A stretch of 7,122 nucleotides of DNA, taken from Bacteroidales bacterium (lineage in GTDB: Bacteria > Bacteroidota > Bacteroidia > Bacteroidales > JAFGXI01). This document shows, piece after piece, positions 1 to 5,365 of the stretch. The number at the start of each line of letters is the position of its first letter. The stretch's first letter is position 1. The translations under genes and the position numbers were made by a program. The notes below the pieces were generated by a model that made no database searches, was not told where the DNA came from, and worked only from the letters and a program-made list of their open reading frames with translations. Where the stretch lies: NCBI GenBank assembly GCA_026985625.1, contig JALSQC010000376.1, positions 1 to 7,122 on the forward strand, given 5' to 3'.

Positions 1-1
1 A

Positions 2-247
2 GGATTATCAAAAGAAATGATGAATAATGCCGATGAGTTTTTACGAATACCAATGTATGGATTTACCGAAAGTTTTAATATATCGGTATCGGCTGCATTG
101 GTGCTACATTATTTAAGCGAAAAACTACGCAAATCGGATATAGCTTGGCAACTATCAAACGATAAAAAAAATAAAGTTTTAATAAATTGGTTAAAAAATA
201 CAATTAAAAATTCTGATATTATCGAAAAACAATTCTACAAAAAATAA
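2..247 (+). CDS. trmH: SpoU/TrmH-family tRNA (guanosine-2'-O-)-methyltransferase, 3' end only
   Basis: This is the C-terminal part of a SAM-dependent RNA ribose 2'-O-methyltransferase of the SpoU (SPOUT, trefoil-knot) superfamily, most like TrmH, which methylates G18 in the D-loop of tRNAs. The frame is open from the window edge (reading GLSKEMMNNADEF...), so the gene begins upstream and the ATG at position 17 is internal. What is visible is the last SpoU motif, IPMYGFTESFNISVSAALVL, which forms part of the knotted SAM site; the N-S-V-A pattern and preceding IPM-G are diagnostic of the family. A basic, hydrophilic tail of about 45 residues follows (LRKSDIAWQLS... ending FYKK), as in TrmH proteins of Bacteroidota. 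The stop codon at 245-247 lies inside the T-tract region of the terminator serving the opposite strand. The family call is secure; the G18 specificity is by resemblance only, because the catalytic N-terminal motifs are outside the window. Confidence 0.85.
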   Translation, partial: GLSKEMMNNADEFLRIPMYGFTESFNISVSAALVLHYLSEKLRKSDIAWQLSNDKKNKVLINWLKNTIKNSDIIEKQFYKK

Positions 248-272
248 AAAACGCCCTTAAAAAAGGGCGTTT
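243..272 (-). terminator. Rho-independent terminator of the leftward receptor operon
   Basis: A perfect 10-bp stem pairs 249-258 (AAACGCCCTT) with 263-272 (AAGGGCGTTT) around a four-base AAAA loop. Read leftward, the hairpin is followed by a run of six T, then ATTTT, which is a textbook intrinsic terminator 30-60 bases past the stop of the TonB receptor. Read rightward, the stem is followed only by ACCAACC, so it would end trmH transcripts less well, although it may act in both directions. Its leftward T-tract overlaps the trmH stop codon, so the two convergent genes share this short element. Confidence 0.85.
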
Positions 273-301
273 ACCAACCAAAAACAAATATCCTATTTTT
301 A

Positions 302-3121
302 TTAAAATAAAACAGAATAAGTTAAAGAAAATGTTCGTCCCAATTCTTTTAATGTAAAAATTTGAGGAACAGCATTGTAATTTTTATAATATAATATTTT
401 CTTATTATTAAGTAAATTCTCTATTTTAAAACTAATAGTGCCTTTAGATGATTTTCCTATTTTTTTTCGTATATTTAAATTTAAACTGTTAAAAGGTTTT
501 CTGTAAATATCGGGCAAAGCACCGCCAACTCGCTCAAGAGTTTCGCCTTGTGTATTAAACGAGATGCTTCCTGTTAATCCGGATTCGCGATTTTTATAAC
601 TTAATCCTGCATTTATAAGATACGGCGTTTGACCTTGCAAAGGTCTTGTTTTTGATACTTTCTCGCCTGTTCGTGCAGTATTTAACCTTAATTGATATTC
701 GTCGTCATACATCTCTAATTTTGATATTAAATACGATGCATTTAAGTTTAATTTAAAGTTTTTTAATGCAGGAGTTATAAAATCTAATTTTCTGCGATAT
801 TCTACCTCTAATCCGTAAACTTGTGCACTACCTAAGTTTCTTGGAGTGTAATTATTTGGTGCCGATGTAAATAAAGCCAATTCAATAGGATCTTTAAATG
901 TTTTAAAAAACGAACTTATTGCAAACATATTTGAATTTTTGCCAAAATACTCATAACGAAAATCTACGTTGTTTATATATGTTGGTTTTAAGTTTATATT
1001 TCCAATAAACGTTGTATTAGACAAAGGGTCAAAAATTTCTGCAATAGAAACTTCTTTAAACGATGGACGAGCGGTAGTTCTTGTATAAGAAAAACGCAAA
1101 TTGCTTGTTTTATTTAAACTGTAAGTTAAATTAACCGAAGGAAATAAATCTAACTTGTCAATTACTATATCGTTATCGAATTTAATGTCTCCCATCATAT
1201 TTTGTCCGGTATATAAAACCATAAATTTTTCTAAGCGTAAACCTAAAACTGTTTTTAGTTTTTTATTTATGTAATATTGTCCCGATACATAAGCCGATGT
1301 ATTAATTTGTTTTGAGTTATATAAATTAGATATATTAAATACATTTTGATTTAATAAGTAAGTTCCTGTATCGGTATTAGTTGTCCAGATATGATCGTTT
1401 TGTAACAACTCGTTGGCATTACCTGTAAATTGTGTATTACCTTTTACTCCTAACTGATAAGAATATATGCTGTAATTGCGTTGTTTTAGGTATCCTTGCA
1501 AGCCAAATAATATTTTGTTATTTTTATTAAATCCTTTCTCGAAATCAATTTTAGATACATAGTTATTTTCGTCTAAATTACGCCATATTCTTCGGGGTTC
1601 GTTATTTTGCAAAATACGATATTTATTATTTTCGTATTGATATGGTGTAGAACGCACATCTTTATCGTATATTCCCGATTTTGTATAAGATAATTTCCAA
1701 TTGTATTTAAAATTGGTTTCTAATTTACGATGTATGCCATTTAATAATAAATTAGTAATATTCCGTTGCGTGTAAGCTAAATAATCTTTTTTAAAGATGA
1801 CAAAATCGTCGCCATGAACATCTTTCCAAAATGTTCCTGCACTTTTTTCGCCATTACGTATATGCAAAATATTTATTTTGTATTTAGATTTTTTAGTTTT
1901 AAAAGTTATTCCGCCCAAGGCATTAAGTATTATGTTATTTACTCCTAATGTTCCTTTTTGATTTAATGTAGATTCTAATTCATAATTGTTTTTATCGTAA
2001 TATTTATCGTAAGTATTATGAATTAAATTTTTATATAATTTATATGTATTTTTATACGATAAACTTGCAATGTATCCAATGCTGTTAGTTCCTTTTCCTA
2101 CGTTATATTTATTACCGTTATAAATTGAAAAATTATAATTAGGTAAACTTTTTTTGTTAACAGCCGCCATTTGCGAATTAAATTTTTTTGTTAACTCGGT
2201 TAATTTGGGATTATTATCGAATGTATATGGTATTTTTTCGTTTAAATCAACAGGCATTTTATATGTGCCGTCGTCGATAGCTAAAAAGTCGAGTTTGCCT
2301 CCGTTAAAAGTAAGATAATCGCTTTGCAAATTCATATCGGGGTTAAAACCTGTTCCAAAAGAAAATACGGTTTGTTTTTTTATGGGAAAATCTTTAGTTA
2401 TCATATTAACCACTCCACCTGTAAAATCGGCAGGCAAATCAGCAGTAAATGTTTTATATACCAAAATATTTTCTAAAATAGATGTTGGAAATAAATTTGT
2501 TTGTATTGTATTTTTATCGGGGTCTAAACCCGGAATATCAATTTTATTTAAAATAGTTTTTGTATAACGATCGCCTAAACCTCGCACATATATATATTTA
2601 TCGTCTTGAACATTTACTCCTACAATTTTTTTTGCTGCCGATGTAAGATTACTTACGCCTAATGTTTTAAATGTTTGAGATGATAATCCGTCTATCATTG
2701 ATATAGATTTTTTTTGTAAAGCCAACATCGATTGCTCTGTATTTCTTATTTTACTTCCGGTTATTACAACTGTGTTTAATTTTTGGCTTGTTTCTGTCAT
2801 TTTAACATTTAATTTTATAACTTTTGGTCCACCTTGCACTTCTATAATTTTACTTACACTTTTGTATCCTAAAGTTTTAAAATCTATTTTATATTTTCCG
2901 TCAGGTAACTTTATACTAAAATTACCGTTAAAATCGGTCATTGTTCCTGTCTTTAAATCTGTAACTATTATATTTACAAACGGCAAAGCATCGTTGGTTG
3001 TTGCATCTATAACTTTGCCCGTAATTACATTATTTTTGTTTTCGCTATTTCCGTCGTTTTTATTAATAGCAAAAAGTGTTGACTGAAATAAGACTAAAAT
3101 AATTAATAATTTTATTTTCAT
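302..3121 (-). CDS. TonB-dependent outer membrane receptor with N-terminal CarboxypepD_reg-like domain
   Basis: A 939-residue outer membrane active transporter, expected to bind a substrate at the cell surface and import it using TonB-ExbBD energy. Domains in order: signal peptide at residues 1-18 (cleavage after LFA); a carboxypeptidase-regulatory-like beta-sandwich at about 32-108 (ITGKVIDATTNDALPFVNI, then DFNGNFSI, then LGYKS), typical of Bacteroidota receptors; a short TonB-box-like stretch LNTVVITGS at 115-123; a plug at about 125-246 with YVRGLGDRY at 178-186, IPGLDPDKNTIQTNLFP at 196-212 and LPADFTGGVVNMITKDFP at 229-246; then a Tyr/Asn-rich 22-strand-type barrel ending in ...TFSLTYSVLF, with the terminal Phe expected for BAM-dependent assembly. 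It lies 75 bp behind the beta-helix lipoprotein gene, probably in one transcript, and is followed by a strong terminator. No SusD gene adjoins it, and the plug differs from SusC, so polysaccharide import is not implied. Substrate unknown. No frameshift or truncation was seen. Confidence 0.93.
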   Translation of the reverse strand: MKIKLLIILVLFQSTLFAINKNDGNSENKNNVITGKVIDATTNDALPFVNIIVTDLKTGTMTDFNGNFSIKLPDGKYKIDFKTLGYKSVSKIIEVQGGPKVIKLNVKMTETSQKLNTVVITGSKIRNTEQSMLALQKKSISMIDGLSSQTFKTLGVSNLTSAAKKIVGVNVQDDKYIYVRGLGDRYTKTILNKIDIPGLDPDKNTIQTNLFPTSILENILVYKTFTADLPADFTGGVVNMITKDFPIKKQTVFSFGTGFNPDMNLQSDYLTFNGGKLDFLAIDDGTYKMPVDLNEKIPYTFDNNPKLTELTKKFNSQMAAVNKKSLPNYNFSIYNGNKYNVGKGTNSIGYIASLSYKNTYKLYKNLIHNTYDKYYDKNNYELESTLNQKGTLGVNNIILNALGGITFKTKKSKYKINILHIRNGEKSAGTFWKDVHGDDFVIFKKDYLAYTQRNITNLLLNGIHRKLETNFKYNWKLSYTKSGIYDKDVRSTPYQYENNKYRILQNNEPRRIWRNLDENNYVSKIDFEKGFNKNNKILFGLQGYLKQRNYSIYSYQLGVKGNTQFTGNANELLQNDHIWTTNTDTGTYLLNQNVFNISNLYNSKQINTSAYVSGQYYINKKLKTVLGLRLEKFMVLYTGQNMMGDIKFDNDIVIDKLDLFPSVNLTYSLNKTSNLRFSYTRTTARPSFKEVSIAEIFDPLSNTTFIGNINLKPTYINNVDFRYEYFGKNSNMFAISSFFKTFKDPIELALFTSAPNNYTPRNLGSAQVYGLEVEYRRKLDFITPALKNFKLNLNASYLISKLEMYDDEYQLRLNTARTGEKVSKTRPLQGQTPYLINAGLSYKNRESGLTGSISFNTQGETLERVGGALPDIYRKPFNSLNLNIRKKIGKSSKGTISFKIENLLNNKKILYYKNYNAVPQIFTLKELGRTFSLTYSVLF

Positions 3122-3147
3122 AATAATATTTGTTTTGGAAGGTTGTT

Positions 3148-3179
3148 AATACCACTCTGTATAAACACAGAGTGGTATT
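3148..3179 (-). other. Intercistronic stem-loop between lipoprotein and receptor genes
   Basis: A perfect 13-bp inverted repeat: 3148-3160 (AATACCACTCTGT) pairs with 3167-3179 (ACAGAGTGGTATT) around a six-base loop, ATAAAC. In the leftward transcript it begins 17 bases after the lipoprotein stop and ends 26 bases before the receptor ATG. No T-tract follows the stem in either direction (leftward TAACAACC, rightward TTAAAAAA after one T), so it is a poor classic terminator. It could be an attenuator or an mRNA processing or stability element that gives the two genes different expression. No TAnnTTTG promoter was seen between the genes, which favours one transcript. Confidence 0.75.
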
Positions 3180-3196
3180 TAAAAAATTAAAATTAT

Positions 3197-4414
3197 TTAA
3201 AAAGCACCATCGTGCTTAGCATAAGTCCAAGCAAACTCGTTTAAGTCGGCTCCTACAGTTTGTGTTCCTTGTATTGTTGGAACTATAAATGTTCCGCTCT
3301 CGAAATTAGGAACCGATACATTAGAATTATTATCGATTATATCTTGAGCAGTTGTTCCGTTTGGTAATGCTATTTGCCAGTTCTGAAAAGCTAATTGTCC
3401 ACTATTAAAATTATTAGCCGATTCGTCGTCTTTAATTCTTATTTTAGAATCGTCTTTAAAATTATATGCATAAACATTTTGTATTGTTCCCATTGCTCCG
3501 TCTCTAAAATCGGCATATTTTGTATCAGATAAACTATCGCCTATAATTGTAATGTTTTGCATTGTAAAACTATCTTGATATGTTCCCTCGCCACCATCAA
3601 TTTCTAATCCGCTATCGGAATTTCCTCCTTTTATTACAACCGAATTAGTAATAGAACCATGATACGCTTGGTCGATGTCTAAACCATCGTCATTACAACC
3701 ATAAATTAATATTTCCGATTCTTGAGCAGCTCCTCCGAAATGTTCTATTCCATCGTCTTTATTACCTACAATCTCGATATGATTTATTGTTGTTTGATTA
3801 CCTACACAACCCAACGACAAACCATTAATTTCGTTTCCTGCTCCTATCTCGGAACCTCCGTGTCGTATCGAAACATATTTAAATACTCCCGAATTATCGC
3901 CATCGTCGTTACCTCCGTATTTTCCATTGTTATCAGAAGCTGGTATTCCTTCGATAGAAAATTCCGAAACATCGCCGGAGAACGACCCCTTGGCTTTTCC
4001 CAAAATAATAACTCCTCCCCAAAGTCCATTATCGGTTACACTTAAATTTGTTCCAAATTTTTGACCTACCGTTATATTATCGGCATCGGCAGTAAAAATA
4101 ATAGGTTTGCTTGCACTACCATTTGCCATAATTTTACCACCACGGGCAATAATTAATACCGAAGCATCGGCTCCCGAACCGGGTTTTCCTTTTATTATTG
4201 TCCCCTCGTCAATAGTTAATGTTTTTCCGTCGGGAACAACAACTCTGCCCTCGAGATACCAAATTTTATCAGATGTTAATGTTTTATTTTCGGTTAAAAC
4301 ACCTTTTAAAACCGTACTTTCTTGCTCCGGTTTAGGGTCTTCTACTTTAGGATCTTTTTTGCAAGAAACCATTAAAACCGATGCTGTTAATAAAATTAAA
4401 AATAATTTTTTCAT
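3197..4414 (-). CDS. Right-handed beta-helix lipoprotein, partner of the TonB receptor
   Basis: A 405-residue exported lipoprotein of unproven function. The signal peptide ends in MVSC with the lipidated Cys at 18; the following KKDPKVEDPKPEQE is a charged, Pro-rich linker of the kind seen on Bacteroidota outer membrane lipoproteins, perhaps surface-exposed. From about residue 35 the chain is short beta-strand repeats rich in Gly, Asn and Asp (WYLEGRVVVPDGKTLTIDEG, then IIARGGKIMANGSASKPIIF), typical of parallel beta-helix proteins of the pectate-lyase-like fold. Four turns share an N-x-x-[DNS]-G-[IL] motif starting at 194, 218, 241 and 265, spaced 24, 23 and 24 residues apart. No catalytic set of a known lyase was recognised, so substrate capture or metal binding is as likely as catalysis. 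It is the first gene of the receptor unit, upstream of the receptor, in the place a SusD-like partner might hold, but it is not SusD-like. The ATG at 4414 puts the hydrophobic segment directly at the N-terminus and is the only sensible start. Confidence 0.88.
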   Translation of the reverse strand: MKKLFLILLTASVLMVSCKKDPKVEDPKPEQESTVLKGVLTENKTLTSDKIWYLEGRVVVPDGKTLTIDEGTIIKGKPGSGADASVLIIARGGKIMANGSASKPIIFTADADNITVGQKFGTNLSVTDNGLWGGVIILGKAKGSFSGDVSEFSIEGIPASDNNGKYGGNDDGDNSGVFKYVSIRHGGSEIGAGNEINGLSLGCVGNQTTINHIEIVGNKDDGIEHFGGAAQESEILIYGCNDDGLDIDQAYHGSITNSVVIKGGNSDSGLEIDGGEGTYQDSFTMQNITIIGDSLSDTKYADFRDGAMGTIQNVYAYNFKDDSKIRIKDDESANNFNSGQLAFQNWQIALPNGTTAQDIIDNNSNVSVPNFESGTFIVPTIQGTQTVGADLNEFAWTYAKHDGAF

Positions 4415-4442
4415 TTTTTTTGTTTTTTAAATTTTTACGTTA

Positions 4443-4450
4443 CAAAAATC
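4443..4450 (-). promoter_or_regulatory. Candidate -7 box for the lipoprotein-receptor operon
   Basis: On the minus strand this reads GATTTTTG, one mismatch from the Bacteroidota -7 consensus TAnnTTTG. Transcription would start near 4436, about 20 bases before the ATG at 4414. No convincing TTG -33 element stands at the right distance; the 11-bp repeat array (4461-4504) lies there instead, at roughly -25 to -68. That arrangement is what an activator-dependent promoter of the PhoB type would look like. Weak by itself. Confidence 0.35.
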
Positions 4451-4460
4451 GGTTTACTTT

Positions 4461-4504
4461 ATAAAGTATCTTTTAAATAAATATTAAGTATGTATTAATT
4501 ATGT
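4461..4504. repeat. 11-bp-periodic direct repeat array, candidate response regulator operator
   Basis: Two adjacent 11-bp units, ATTAAGTATGT (4483-4493) and ATTAATTATGT (4494-4504), agree at 10 of 11 positions. In exact register upstream are ATAAAGTATCT (4461-4471; 9 of 11 match the first unit) and a weaker TTTAAATAAAT (4472-4482; 7 of 11). OmpR/PhoB-family regulators bind head-to-tail to direct repeats with an 11-bp period, as in the E. coli Pho box, and such a regulator is encoded immediately to the right. The array lies between the two divergent genes, nearer the lipoprotein-receptor unit. AT-rich DNA raises chance matches, so only the 4483-4504 pair is firm as a repeat; the operator role is inferred. 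Confidence 0.5.
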
Positions 4505-4562
4505 ATAAAAAGAATTAACAATAAATTCATATACAAAACGGATATCTATTATTTAAAAAATT

Positions 4563-4570
4563 TAATTTTG
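4563..4570 (+). promoter_or_regulatory. Bacteroidota-type -7 promoter box of the response regulator
   Basis: TAATTTTG matches the Bacteroidota housekeeping -7 consensus TAnnTTTG exactly. The ATG at 4588 is 17 bases downstream, so the mRNA would start around 4575-4577 with a leader of only about a dozen bases. No clear TTG -33 element is seen at 17-23 bases upstream, which suggests a weak or factor-assisted promoter. Confidence 0.6.
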
Positions 4571-4590
4571 CATTAAAACTTGTTTTAATG
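4571..4590 (+). promoter_or_regulatory. Inverted repeat overlapping start codon of the response regulator
   Basis: CATTAAAAC (4571-4579) and GTTTTAATG (4582-4590) are perfect reverse complements separated by TT. The right arm ends with the ATG start codon, and the left arm begins directly after the -7 box, so the repeat covers the likely transcription start. With a two-base centre it is better suited to a dimeric DNA-binding protein than to an RNA hairpin. Autorepression or another repressor are possible readings; neither is shown by the sequence. Confidence 0.5.
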
Positions 4591-5274
4591 ATTACATCTA
4601 AAAAAATTTTAATTGCTGATGACGAAAGCGATATAATTGAATTTTTAAAATTTAATTTTAAACAAAAAGGATTTGATGTATATACCGCAAGTAACGGTAT
4701 AGAGGCTATTAACTCGGCATCTGAAAATAATCCCGATGTAATATTATTAGATGTAATGATGCCAAAATTAGACGGTATAGAAACTTGTAGAATATTGCGA
4801 GAAAACAAAAAATTTAAAAATACAGTTATTATATTTTTAACCGCAAGAAACGAAGATTATACCGAAATAGCAGGATTTGATGCCGGAGGAGATGATTTTA
4901 TAACAAAACCCATACGCATTAGAACTCTTATTGCCAGAGTTGAAGCTATATTAAAAAGAATGGATAAAATAAAAAATCCTGAAATAATTAAAATCGACGA
5001 CTTTGTTATTGACGTAAAAAAACGAAGAATTTTAATTAACAACAAAGAAATAAAATTGCCAAAACTACAATTTAACTTATTAAAACTATTAGCATCAAAC
5101 CCCGAAAGAGTTTTTACTCGAGAAGAAATTTATAATAAAATATGGGGACACGAAACCATAGTAGGCGAAAGAACTTTAGATGTTCATATTTTAAACATAC
5201 GTAAAAAAATAGGTAATAAATTTATACATACCAGTAAAGGTATAGGATATTCGTTTAAAAATTTAAATAATTAA
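4588..5274 (+). CDS. OmpR/PhoB-family two-component response regulator
   Basis: A 228-residue cytoplasmic transcription factor. The receiver domain occupies about residues 4-120 with a complete phosphorylation site: acidic pair D11/D12, phospho-acceptor D55 in ILLDVMMPKLDG, switch residue T85 in FLTAR, and K107 of the conserved TKP. The C-terminal winged helix, about 132-226, carries the family pattern FNLLKLLASNP, VFTREEI, RTLDVHILNIRKKIG and HTSKGIGYSF. It most resembles the PhoB/PhoP-like regulators of Bacteroidota (for example LDVMMPxxDGIETC and ITKPIRxRxLxARV), so phosphate-linked control is possible but not proven. It is divergent from the lipoprotein-receptor operon, with 173 bp between starts that contain an 11-bp-periodic repeat array. 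Its own start codon sits in an inverted repeat. No histidine kinase is adjacent; the next gene in the same direction is a peptidase, so its partner kinase must be elsewhere. The ATG was chosen because it gives the usual short lead before ILIADDE and no in-frame start lies closely upstream. Confidence 0.95.
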   Translation: MITSKKILIADDESDIIEFLKFNFKQKGFDVYTASNGIEAINSASENNPDVILLDVMMPKLDGIETCRILRENKKFKNTVIIFLTARNEDYTEIAGFDAGGDDFITKPIRIRTLIARVEAILKRMDKIKNPEIIKIDDFVIDVKKRRILINNKEIKLPKLQFNLLKLLASNPERVFTREEIYNKIWGHETIVGERTLDVHILNIRKKIGNKFIHTSKGIGYSFKNLNN

Positions 5275-5330
5275 TTGCCTTACTCTATTGTAATTTTTGT
5301 ATATTTCTTTTTATTTTTTTAAATAAATTT

Positions 5331-5338
5331 TAATTTTA
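5331..5338 (+). promoter_or_regulatory. Weak candidate -7 box for the M49 peptidase gene
   Basis: TAATTTTA differs from TAnnTTTG only at the last base and lies 27 bases before the ATG at 5366. No TTG is found 17-23 bases upstream; the nearest, at 5297-5299, is 31 bases away. The region is extremely T/A-rich, so chance matches are likely. The 91-bp gap between the regulator and this gene otherwise shows no structure beyond a low-stability A/T-only inverted repeat. Confidence 0.25.
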
Positions 5339-5365
5339 CATAAAAAACATTTAAAACTTTAATTT

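Noticed and set aside
2772..3086. Open frame on the plus strand opposite the receptor N-terminus, with hydrophobic composition
   Set aside because: It is antisense to a well-supported receptor signal peptide and CarboxypepD_reg-like domain, has no recognisable motif, and the hydrophobicity follows from the complementary strand. The same applies to open frames at 2382-2567, 3722-4045 and 4107-4430 (+) and 3844-4029, 4527-4808 and 4857-5045 (-).
302..3121. SusC-type polysaccharide utilisation receptor
   Set aside because: The plug signature (IPGLDPDKNTIQTNLFP and LPADFTGGVVNMITKDFP) is not the SusC pattern, no SusD gene adjoins, and no glycoside hydrolase or lyase gene is in the window.
3197..4414. 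SusD-like or type IX secreted protein as an identity for the lipoprotein
   Set aside because: The chain is beta-helix-like with Gly/Asn/Asp turns and no helical TPR-type pattern of SusD. It has a lipobox and lacks a recognisable type IX C-terminal sorting domain, so neither identity is supported.
5310..5327. Inverted repeat TTTATTT / AAATAAA after the response regulator, considered as a terminator
   Set aside because: The seven-bp stem is A/T only with a T loop; it would be unstable and such matches are expected by chance in this very AT-rich gap.
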